Positions 1 through 4,691 of a stretch of DNA of 5,874 nucleotides are shown one piece after another. Positions within the stretch are counted from its first letter, which is position 1; each line of letters opens with the position of its first letter. Source of the stretch: an uncultured Blautia sp. GTDB lineage: Bacteria > Bacillota > Clostridia > Lachnospirales > Lachnospiraceae. A program made the translations under genes and the position numbers. The notes below the pieces were generated by a model. That model had not been told where the DNA came from and made no database searches. It saw only the letters and a program-made list of their open reading frames with translations. The DNA lies in the NCBI GenBank assembly GCA_900539525.1, contig UQCM01000105.1:1-5874 (forward strand), read 5' to 3'.

Positions 1-26
1 GCGTAGCCCGCTACGCCTGCGTTTTT
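1..26 (+). terminator. Right half of a probable rho-independent terminator cut by the window edge
   Basis: GCGTAG (1-6) pairs with CTACGC (11-16) around a CCCG loop, followed by CTGCG and then TTTTT at 22-26. The T run does not directly follow the visible stem. The simplest reading is that CTGCG is the 3' part of a longer stem whose partner CGCAG lies just outside the window, giving an 11-bp stem followed at once by T5. It would end a + strand gene to the left. The missing bases are a prediction, not seen. Confidence 0.5.
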
Positions 27-96
27 ACAACTGCACTCTCGAAAAAGCATCCTCATCGAAACAGTAAGGTGTTTTATGTGGGTTATGCTAGAATAT

Positions 97-129
97 GAAA
101 CAACCGGTAGGGGAGCTACCGGTTGTTTC
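97..129. repeat. Perfect 14-bp inverted repeat (hairpin) of unknown role
   Basis: GAAACAACCGGTAG (97-110) and CTACCGGTTGTTTC (116-129) are exact reverse complements separated by five bases. There is no T run on either side on either strand, so it is not an ordinary intrinsic terminator. It could be an operator, an RNA hairpin or part of an extragenic repeat. The pairing is certain; the role is not known. Confidence 0.6.
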
Positions 130-289
130 GAGGGGAGTATAAATAATTAATAAGGGGTTGTAAAAAAAATTCTTGAAGGGTAAATTCTTTTTACAGAAAG
201 AATTATAATATACATTGGTAAAAAATGCAATATATATTTATTGGATTTTTTAAATTTTTGGCATAATTGGCATATTTTTGGTAAAAATG

Positions 290-327
290 CCTCGAACTGG
301 TTGTTGTCTGTCTAGTATGATTCACCC
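290..327 (-). repeat. Possible degenerate inverted copy of the repeat at the right window edge
   Basis: CCTCGAACTGG (290-300) is the exact reverse complement of 5840-5850. The next bases continue to match the complement of 5824-5839 loosely, about 22 of 28 positions overall, including TAGTA (313-317). An 11-bp match alone is expected by chance in a window of this size; the extension and the intergenic position of both copies are what make it worth noting. Confidence 0.25.
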
Positions 328-386
328 TAAATAACACTATGTTTCGCTGGTCTGCTTATTAAAATAGTGTATTAAAGGTGGTTCTT

Positions 387-415
387 GTATAAACTTGTGA
401 GAAAGAGGGATACTA
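387..415 (+). promoter_or_regulatory. Candidate forespore (sigma-G/sigma-F type) promoter of the 60-residue gene
   Basis: GTATA at 387-391 fits the Bacillus sigma-G -35 pattern GHATR at all five positions. GATACTA at 409-415 fits the -10 pattern CATWMTA at six of seven. The spacer is 17 nt, one less than the usual 18. Transcription would begin near 421, giving a leader of about 35 nt with the ribosome site in the middle. No good sigma-A pair was found between here and the start codon. The match is by eye to patterns known from B. subtilis; activity is inferred. Confidence 0.45.
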
Positions 416-456
416 GAAGTGCAGTAAATATTATTTTATTTAGGAGGTAATTTGAG

Positions 457-639
457 ATGGCAAAAGATGCAAACTCAAAAAACAGATCCCAGAATGGTAT
501 GAATAACTCTGAAACAAGTAAGACAACGGGTACAACATCGAAGAACAAGACAGGAAATACTGCTTCTGATAATGCAAAGAGCTGCAATACCAGAAACGAT
601 TTTGAAAATGATCGCTACACCAGCGAATCTGATTACTAA
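457..639 (+). CDS. Small disordered Asn/Ser/Thr-rich protein, possibly spore-associated
   Basis: The gene encodes 60 residues behind an excellent ribosome site, AGGAGGT at 442-448, 8 nt from ATG. Asn (11), Ser (9) and Thr (9) make up almost half of the protein; most of the rest is Lys, Asp, Glu, Arg, Gln, Gly and Ala. There is one Phe, one Cys, two Tyr and no Trp, Val, Ile or Leu. It therefore has no hydrophobic core, signal peptide or membrane segment and should be disordered. The tail is acidic and aromatic, ending in SESDY. It stands alone, with its own promoter candidate and a strong terminator. Composition and the forespore-like promoter recall the gamma-type small acid-soluble spore proteins, but no SspE repeat or alpha/beta SASP motif is present, so I do not assign it to that family. 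That the gene is real is well supported; the function is unknown. Confidence 0.75.
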   Translation: MAKDANSKNRSQNGMNNSETSKTTGTTSKNKTGNTASDNAKSCNTRNDFENDRYTSESDY

Positions 640-652
640 AAAACAAACAGTT

Positions 653-693
653 AAAAAACAGGGGGGTCGTATCTGCGGCTCCCCCCTTTTTTT
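653..693 (+). terminator. Strong rho-independent terminator of the 60-residue gene
   Basis: Six G (661-666) pair with six C (681-686), closed further by A660-T687. Seven T follow directly (687-693) and an A tract precedes the stem. It starts about 20 bases after the stop codon at 637-639, so the small gene is a single-gene transcription unit. The A and T tracts could let it work weakly on the other strand too. Confidence 0.9.
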
Positions 694-725
694 ACCCCTG
701 TTCGGTTTGCCTTCTCATGTTTTGC

Positions 726-781
726 GGGTCCCATAGACATAAAAATACCTGCAAGCATGTATTTTTATGTCCATTTGACCC
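726..781. repeat. Large inverted repeat upstream of the rhodanese gene
   Basis: GACATAAAAATAC (736-748) and GTATTTTTATGTC (759-771) are perfect 13-bp complements around a 10-nt loop. A second layer, GGGTC (726-730) with GACCC (777-781), flanks them across a small internal loop. There is no terminating T run. It lies directly before a TATAAT at 790-795, so the right arm would cover the -35 region of that promoter, as an operator would. An ATG at 757 falls in the loop and is unlikely to be a start codon. The role as operator is inference. Confidence 0.55.
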
Positions 782-789
782 TTGGCTCA

Positions 790-795
790 TATAAT
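790..795 (+). promoter_or_regulatory. Possible -10 box for the rhodanese gene
   Basis: This is a perfect TATAAT. Transcription would start near 802, leaving a leader of about 24 nt that contains the ribosome site at 811-817. No good -35 box lies 16-18 nt upstream; TTGACC at 775-780 is too close. The promoter may be weak, or controlled through the inverted repeat that ends at 781. Confidence 0.35.
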
Positions 796-810
796 AATAG
801 CAGGATGGTG

Positions 811-817
811 AAAGGAG
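811..817 (+). promoter_or_regulatory. Ribosome binding site that selects the TTG start at 826
   Basis: AAAGGAG is the only good Shine-Dalgarno in this region. It is 8 nt from TTG 826. It lies downstream of the in-frame ATGs at 757 and 805 and 20 nt from ATG 838, so none of those three is served well by it. Confidence 0.6.
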
Positions 818-825
818 TGGATTGT

Positions 826-1146
826 TTGGGGTTTGATATGATAGCGGCAAATGAGCTGGATTCGTATGTGAAGGATCGGAATGCATTTATCATAGATCTG
901 CGCACTCCGGAGGAATACCGGAGGGAGCATATCAAAGGTGCGGTGAATATTCCGTATGTGAGATTGAAGAACTGCCGGAAGCTGCCGGAAGATCTTCCCG
1001 TCATTCTCTATTGTGAGCGAGGTGCGGTCAGCATGATGGCAGCAAAGGAGCTGGCCGCACGAGGATACAGGGTCAAGACGCTGATTGGCGGAATTCATGC
1101 ATACCGGCTAATTTCTGTAACTGTTCAGAGTTATGCAGATTTATAA
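826..1146 (+). CDS. Single-domain rhodanese-like protein with a MITE-derived C-terminus
   Basis: This is a 106-residue protein from the TTG at 826, the only start with a properly spaced ribosome site; reading from ATG 757 or 805 would add 23 or 7 residues. One rhodanese domain fills it: IIDLRTPEEYRREHIKGA (about 22-39) is the CH2A-type motif, and CERGAVSM (63-70) is the active-site loop with catalytic Cys63. GGIHAY (88-93) is the usual final motif. Single-domain rhodaneses carry sulfur as a persulfide on the Cys, as sulfurtransferases or sulfur carriers in the cytoplasm; the partner here is unknown. Domain length is normal. Oddity: after R-L-I-S (94-97) the frame runs into a 153-bp inserted element, which supplies nine residues (VTVQSYADL) and the stop. 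Without the element the gene would read R-L-I-S-D-stop at 1281-1283. All catalytic parts precede the insertion, so it is probably still functional. Confidence 0.88.
   Translation: MGFDMIAANELDSYVKDRNAFIIDLRTPEEYRREHIKGAVNIPYVRLKNCRKLPEDLPVILYCERGAVSMMAAKELAARGYRVKTLIGGIHAYRLISVTVQSYADL
1109..1116 (+). repeat. Left copy of 8-bp target site duplication
   Basis: TAATTTCT sits directly before the left terminal inverted repeat of the element at 1117-1269. The identical octamer follows the element at 1270-1277. Exact, abutting copies at both ends are the mark of a transposition event. Confidence 0.85.
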
Positions 1147-1269
1147 ATATTTGCCCTGGGGAGCCCTCTCACCGGAGGCAAATTTTATAAATCTATAGGG
1201 CGAGAGCCCTATATGAGCAAAAGGAAAGCCTCGCAGAGGCGATTTTGCGAATGGACTCTGTATAGTTAC
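1117..1269. mobile_element. 153-bp MITE inserted in the 3' end of the rhodanese gene
   Basis: The ends are GTAACTGTTCAGAGT (1117-1131) and the complement of GTAACTATACAGAGT (1255-1269), matching at 13 of 15 positions. Identical TAATTTCT octamers flank it. It encodes no protein of its own. An 8-bp duplication with tips beginning GTAA is what the IS66 family typically shows, so an IS66-type transposase may have moved it; that is inference. Inside are three stem-loops: 1138-1155 with 1177-1193 (17 bp, one bulge), 1194-1201 with 1206-1213 (8 bp, GAGA loop), and 1217-1222/1228-1232 with 1236-1240/1243-1248. With the ends paired, the transcript would fold as a closed multi-branch structure. It abuts the promoter of the following operon. 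Confidence 0.85.
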
Positions 1270-1277
1270 TAATTTCT
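1270..1277 (+). repeat. Right copy of 8-bp target site duplication
   Basis: TAATTTCT is identical to 1109-1116 and directly follows the right terminal repeat of the inserted element. The bases after it, GATTGA, restore the ancestral final codon and stop of the rhodanese gene when read from the left copy. Confidence 0.85.
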
Positions 1278-1279
1278 GA

Positions 1280-1308
1280 TTGACAGCGATTCTACAGGGC
1301 ATTAAGAT
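1280..1308 (+). promoter_or_regulatory. Sigma-A type promoter for the operon starting at 1411
   Basis: A perfect -35 box TTGACA (1280-1285) is followed after exactly 17 nt by TAAGAT (1303-1308), which matches four of six -10 positions, including the two most conserved (A2, T6). Transcription would begin near 1315 and give a leader of about 95 nt. The ancestral rhodanese stop TGA (1281-1283) lies inside the -35 box, and the MITE ends 10 bp before it, in the UP-element zone. Confidence 0.6.
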
Positions 1309-1340
1309 AGATAAAAGATAACTGTTTCACATGCTTCGGG

Positions 1341-1369
1341 CAGCAGGCAGGAGAACTGCCTGCTGTTTC
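1341..1369 (+). terminator. GC-rich 10-bp hairpin: weak terminator or leader attenuator
   Basis: CAGCAGGCAG (1341-1350) and CTGCCTGCTG (1356-1365) pair perfectly around GAGAA, with G-U pairs extending the base. Only TTT follows, so termination should be leaky. It may end rhodanese transcription. If the promoter at 1280-1308 is used, it lies in the leader of the phosphodiesterase operon and could attenuate it or protect the 5' end of the mRNA. Confidence 0.5.
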
Positions 1370-1410
1370 AGGGATAAGGTATACAGGACTCAAAGATAAG
1401 GAGAAATGAT

Positions 1411-1956
1411 ATGAAATTAATGTTTGCGTCTGACATACATGGTTCAGCGTATTACTGCAGAAAAATGCTGGAAGCTTATCAAAAAGAGAAGGCGGGACGT
1501 CTGATCCTGCTGGGTGATATTCTGTATCATGGTCCGAGAAATGATCTGCCTAAGCAGTATGCACCCAAAGAGGTGGCAGCTCTGCTGAACCGGGAAAAAG
1601 AGGAAATCTGTGCGGTGAGAGGAAACTGTGAGGCAGAGGTAGATCAGATGGTACTGGAATTTCCGGTGATGGCGGATTACTGCATTATTATAGAAGGAAA
1701 ACATACGATTTATGCGACTCACGGACATATTTTTCATGAAAAGAATCTTCCGCCTCTGAAAGCAGGGGATATCCTGATCCATGGCCATACGCATGTGCTC
1801 AGGGCGGAGGATAAGGGAAATTATATCCTTCTGAATCCCGGTTCTGTGTCGATACCGAAAGAGGGAAATCCGCCCACCTATGGAATCCTCGAAGATTCTG
1901 TTTTTCAGGTAAAGGATTTTGAAGGGAAAATTGTAAAGGAGATCAGACTGCCATGA
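1411..1956 (+). CDS. yfcE: YfcE-type metal-dependent phosphodiesterase
   Basis: This is a 181-residue calcineurin-like phosphoesterase, close to the 184 residues of E. coli YfcE. The metal and catalytic motifs are complete and in order: D8-x-H10, GD36, GN72 within RGNCE, H104-G-H106, and GH126-T-H128, then LNPGS after the last His motif. YfcE-family enzymes are Mn-dependent and cleave phosphodiester bonds of artificial substrates; the physiological substrate is not established. There is no signal peptide, so it is cytoplasmic. The ATG has AAGGAG (1398-1403) at 7 nt. It is the first gene of the operon and its stop overlaps the next start by four bases (ATGA), which implies translational coupling with the RNA methyltransferase. 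The Asp usual after GNC is Glu here (E74), a mild change. Family assignment is secure, cellular role is not. Confidence 0.93.
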   Translation: MKLMFASDIHGSAYYCRKMLEAYQKEKAGRLILLGDILYHGPRNDLPKQYAPKEVAALLNREKEEICAVRGNCEAEVDQMVLEFPVMADYCIIIEGKHTIYATHGHIFHEKNLPPLKAGDILIHGHTHVLRAEDKGNYILLNPGSVSIPKEGNPPTYGILEDSVFQVKDFEGKIVKEIRLP

Positions 1957-3119
1957 AAACAGTGGAACTCATTGCACCCTGTCATTTTGGACTGGAAGCG
2001 GTGCTGAAACGGGAAATCCTGGACCTTGGATATGAGATCAGCCGGGTGGAGGATGGAAAAGTGACTTTCTATGGTGATATGGAGGCCATCGCCTATGCAA
2101 ATGTATTCCTGAGGACGGCGGAACGTGTATTGCTGAAGGTCGGAGAGATACATGCGGAAACTTTTGATGAGCTGTTTGAACGAACAAAGGAGCTGCCGTG
2201 GGAGGAGTTTATACCGCGGGATGGTAAGTTCTGGGTAGCCAAGGCTACTTCTGTCAAGAGCAGGCTGTTCAGTCCTTCCGATATTCAGTCTATCATGAAA
2301 AAGGCGATGGTGGAAAGGCTGAAAAAGATCTATGGGATCGAATGGTTTGAGGAAAGTGGGGAGAGCTATCCGGTCAGGGTGACCTTTATGAAGGATGAGG
2401 CGGTCATTGGAATCGATACCTCGGGTGTTTCCCTGCACAAGAGAGGATATCGTCAGATGACAGCAAAGGCACCGATTACGGAGACGCTGGCAGCGGCGCT
2501 GATCATGCTGACGCCCTGGAAGAAGGACCGGATCCTTGTGGATCCCTTTTGTGGAAGCGGCACCTTTCCTATCGAGGCGGCGATGATGGCAGCCAATATT
2601 GCCCCGGGAATGAACAGGGAATTCCTTGCGGAGAGCTGGGGGCATCTGATTCCAAAGAGATGCTGGTATGACGCCATGGATGAGGCTCAGGAGAGGGTGG
2701 ATGATCAGATCCGGGTGGACATCCAGGGATATGACATTGACGGGGATGTTGTAAGGGCTGCAAGAGCAAATGCGAGACTTGCGGGGGTGGATCATCTGAT
2801 CCATTTTCAGCAGCGTCCGGTCAGTGAACTGAATCATCCGAAGAAATACGGTTTTATCATCACAAATCCACCCTATGGGGAGCGGATAGAGGAAAAGGCA
2901 AATCTGCCGGGCCTTTACCGGGAAATCGGAGAGAGCTTCAGGCGGCTTGATTCCTGGTCCGAATATGTTATCACCAGTTATGAGGAGGCAGAAAAGTATA
3001 TCGGAAGAAAAGCGGACAGGAACAGGAAGATTTATAATGGAATGATAAAGACCTATTTTTATCAGTTCCTGGGACCAAAGCCGCCAAGACCCAGAAAACA
3101 GGAGGATTCGCTTGGTTAA
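1953..3119 (+). CDS. ypsC: THUMP-domain class I RNA guanine-N2 methyltransferase (YpsC/RlmL type)
   Basis: The product has 388 residues, matching the roughly 385 of B. subtilis YpsC and the N-terminal half of E. coli RlmL. An N-terminal ferredoxin-like/THUMP region (about 1-160) that binds RNA precedes a Rossmann-fold UPF0020 domain. Motif I is DPFCGSG (197-203), the AdoMet loop; GYDID (259-263) holds the acidic residue expected to bind the ribose; NPPY (305-308) is the catalytic motif IV of amino-group methyltransferases. RlmL makes m2G2445 in 23S rRNA; the same class of target is likely, but the exact position here is inference. The C-terminus is basic and Pro-rich (GPKPPRPRKQ), plausible for RNA contact. 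The ribosome site AAAGGAGAT (1935-1943) lies inside the preceding gene, which it overlaps by 4 bp; it overlaps the peptidase gene by 8 bp. Confidence 0.93.
   Translation: MKTVELIAPCHFGLEAVLKREILDLGYEISRVEDGKVTFYGDMEAIAYANVFLRTAERVLLKVGEIHAETFDELFERTKELPWEEFIPRDGKFWVAKATSVKSRLFSPSDIQSIMKKAMVERLKKIYGIEWFEESGESYPVRVTFMKDEAVIGIDTSGVSLHKRGYRQMTAKAPITETLAAALIMLTPWKKDRILVDPFCGSGTFPIEAAMMAANIAPGMNREFLAESWGHLIPKRCWYDAMDEAQERVDDQIRVDIQGYDIDGDVVRAARANARLAGVDHLIHFQQRPVSELNHPKKYGFIITNPPYGERIEEKANLPGLYREIGESFRRLDSWSEYVITSYEEAEKYIGRKADRNRKIYNGMIKTYFYQFLGPKPPRPRKQEDSLG
3100..3105 (+). promoter_or_regulatory. Ribosome binding site supporting the TTG start at 3112
   Basis: A consensus AGGAGG lies 6 nt from TTG 3112, inside the end of the methyltransferase gene. 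It supports TTG rather than a later ATG as the start; only this start keeps the N-terminal membrane segment. Confidence 0.75.
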
Positions 3120-4506
3120 AAAAATCGAAAGGGCAGTCCTTGTACTGATTTTATGCCTGAGTACCTGGCTGGCATACAGTATCTTTGAGGATCAATTCTC
3201 TGATTTTGTGAGTGGCGTAAAAAATGCCGTACAGGATGCAGCAGGCAGAGATGAAACAGAAGAATCTCGGGAAACAGAAGAAACGAAAGAAACAGCAGAA
3301 CATCAGGAAACAGAAGATCAGCCGGCCGGCAATAGGTCACACTATGATGCCAGAGAGGCAGGAAGGGCACCTGTGGTAAAGGATCAGATGGAGTTTGGAA
3401 CCTGCTGGGCTGTCACGGCATCCTCGGCACTGGAGGCGGCATTGCTTCCCGGAGAACATCTTGTTTTTTCAGCAGATCATATTTCTATGAAAAATACTTA
3501 CGGGAGAGGACAGGAGGAGGGCGGCGGCAGTGCCATGATCATGTCTTATCTGGCGGGATGGATGGGACCTGTAACAGAGGAGGAGGATCCGTATGGGGAC
3601 GGATATTCTCCGGACGGCCTTGAACCGGTAAGGCATATCCAGGAAATACAGATGCTCCGGGAAAAGGATCTTCAGGCGGTGAAGGAGCTGGTGTACCGCT
3701 GCGGCAGCGTATCGTCCTCTTTTTATATGGATATGGAGAACTCTGCACATTCTTCCGTGTTTTACAACGAATTCCAATATGCCTACTGTTATAATGGAGA
3801 GAAAGAAGCCAATCATGATGTGCTCATTATCGGATGGAATGATCAGTACCCGAAAGAGAATTTTTCTGTGGATGTAAAGAGAGATGGTGCTTTTATCTGC
3901 CAGAACAGCTGGGGTGACCGGTTTGGGGAAAATGGCGTATTTTATGTTTCCTATGAGGATGCATGGATCGGAAGTTCCTGTACCGCTTACACCGCGGTGG
4001 AACCGACTGACAATTACCAGTATATTTATCAGACGGATCTCTGCGGCTGGATCGGTCAGATCGGGTATGAGAGTGAGCAGTGCTTTTTTGCCAATGCCTA
4101 TACGGCAGCCGGTCAGGAGAAATTGTCTGCTGTGGGATTTTATGCCACCGGTCAGGATACCAGGTATACAGTCTATGTGGCAGAGAATTTCACTAATCGT
4201 CTTTCTCTGTCCGGGAAGGTACCGGCGGCATCCGGAACCCTGCAAAATCCGGGATATTATACAGTAGATCTGGATCAGAACTTCAGCCTGGAAAAAGGGC
4301 AGAGATTTGCTGTTATCGTAGAAATCTGTACACCGGGATCCGATTATCCGGTGGCTGCAGAATATCAGGCGGATGAAAACAGCAGCAATGTCACCATAGA
4401 GGACGGAGAGGGATATCTGAGCACAAACGGTTTTTCCTGGGAAAACACAGAGGAAAGCTATGGATGCAACGTCTGCCTGAAAGCTTATACGGTAAATGAT
4501 GATTGA
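3112..4506 (+). CDS. Membrane-anchored papain-like (C1A) cysteine peptidase with lectin-like C-terminal region
   Basis: A 464-residue exported protein. Residues about 7-25 form a hydrophobic signal anchor after K3-K4-R7; Cys15 has no proper lipobox, so it is probably not a lipoprotein. Residues about 46-70 are a charged Glu/Thr linker made from repeats of E-T-E-E. The papain fold follows: oxyanion Gln92 (VKDQ), catalytic Cys98 in GTCWA, His235 in NHDVLIIGW, and Asn265 in QNSWG. All four are present, so it should be active outside the membrane. Residues about 300-460 are beta-rich with many Tyr and Gly, matching the lectin-like region that follows C1 domains in Clostridia proteins. There is no inhibitory propeptide of the papain type. 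Substrate is unknown; cell-wall or surface protein turnover is possible. It starts with TTG behind AGGAGG and overlaps the methyltransferase gene by 8 bp. Confidence 0.9.
   Translation: MVKKIERAVLVLILCLSTWLAYSIFEDQFSDFVSGVKNAVQDAAGRDETEESRETEETKETAEHQETEDQPAGNRSHYDAREAGRAPVVKDQMEFGTCWAVTASSALEAALLPGEHLVFSADHISMKNTYGRGQEEGGGSAMIMSYLAGWMGPVTEEEDPYGDGYSPDGLEPVRHIQEIQMLREKDLQAVKELVYRCGSVSSSFYMDMENSAHSSVFYNEFQYAYCYNGEKEANHDVLIIGWNDQYPKENFSVDVKRDGAFICQNSWGDRFGENGVFYVSYEDAWIGSSCTAYTAVEPTDNYQYIYQTDLCGWIGQIGYESEQCFFANAYTAAGQEKLSAVGFYATGQDTRYTVYVAENFTNRLSLSGKVPAASGTLQNPGYYTVDLDQNFSLEKGQRFAVIVEICTPGSDYPVAAEYQADENSSNVTIEDGEGYLSTNGFSWENTEESYGCNVCLKAYTVNDD
3253..3317 (+). repeat. Short direct repeats coding the Glu/Thr linker
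   Basis: GAAACAGAAGA occurs exactly at 3253-3263, 3271-3281 and 3307-3317, with partial copies between. It encodes the E-T-E-E type repeats that separate membrane segment and peptidase domain. The spacing is a multiple of three (18 and 36), so gain or loss of units would keep the frame and change linker length. Confidence 0.6.
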
Positions 4507-4691
4507 CAAAGAAGCCTGTGAAAACTATAATTTTAACGCAGAGAAGCATTGCCACGCCTCAAGTGCACGGAGCACCAGGCGGTGGGGAAGGGAGATGCTT
4601 CTGTCAGTGGGGGTTAGAGCCCACTCTGATAAGCTGTATAGAGGTACAGAGCCGTACTATAGCGGGTTTATGTGAAAGGGTGAATACGGAT
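4507..4691 (+). ncRNA. Candidate structured RNA or extragenic repeat between peptidase and rdgB
   Basis: This is the only large gap in an otherwise tightly packed operon. Three stem-loops follow one another. Arm 1: AGAAGCAT (4542-4549) with ATGCTTCT (4595-4602), enclosing CCAC/GCCT (4552-4559) with AGGC/GTGG (4577-4585, one bulge) and GTGC (4563-4566) with GCAC (4572-4575). Arm 2: AGTGGG (4606-4611) with CCCACT (4620-4625). Arm 3: TATAG (4637-4641) with CTATA (4657-4661), enclosing TAC/GTA. TGTGAAA occurs at both margins (4517-4523, 4671-4677), perhaps a duplication. No T-run terminator and no riboswitch class that I recognise. It may be a cis-acting leader of rdgB, a processing site, or a decayed mobile element such as a transposon end. 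Pairing is seen; function and boundaries are inferred. Confidence 0.4.

Larger units (their letters stand above)
130..456. other. AT-rich gene-free spacer with small repeats
   Basis: I see no convincing gene here on either strand. The stretch holds an 8-bp AT hairpin (183-190 with 197-204), two copies of TTGGTAAAAA(A)TGC at 215-228 and 278-290, a tandem TTGGCATAA/TTGGCATA at 258-274, and a 7-bp pair ACACTAT (334-340) with ATAGTGT (364-370). A perfect TATAAT lies at 204-209, but no -35 box sits at a usable distance. The last 75 bases carry the promoter and ribosome site of the small gene at 457. The strong AT bias is typical of a Clostridia intergenic region. Confidence 0.5.

Noticed and set aside
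204..209. TATAAT as a promoter
   Set aside because: No -35 box lies 16-18 nt upstream; TTGAAG at 173-178 is 25 nt away. In AT-rich DNA this hexamer is expected by chance.
757..825. ATG 757 or ATG 805 as start of the rhodanese gene
   Set aside because: ATG 757 sits in the loop of a 13-bp hairpin and upstream of the likely -10 box. Neither ATG has a spaced ribosome site, whereas AAAGGAG at 811-817 fits TTG 826.
1905..2837. 310-codon reverse-strand frame opposite the RNA methyltransferase
   Set aside because: The + strand gene has full family motifs and coupled starts. The reverse product is low-complexity, rich in His, Pro, Arg and Leu, without a ribosome site.
3126..3159. Lipoprotein signal on the peptidase (Cys15)
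   Set aside because: The residues before Cys15 are L-I-L, and the -1 position is not Gly or Ala as a lipobox needs; the segment looks like a plain signal anchor.
3469..4509. 346-codon reverse-strand frame opposite the peptidase
   Set aside because: It is a shadow of the peptidase gene, which carries all catalytic residues in order; no motif or ribosome site supports the reverse frame.
4499..4675. 58-codon reading frame starting ATG 4499
   Set aside because: It has no ribosome site, overlaps the peptidase stop, and is probably open only because it crosses the structured segment. I kept it as a point to check, not as a gene.
4503..4691. N-terminal extension of RdgB from TTG 4503
   Set aside because: There is no ribosome site, the sequence is rich in Cys, Gly and Pro and unlike any RdgB N-terminus, and it coincides with folded spacer DNA. 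ATG 4692 gives the normal 204 residues.
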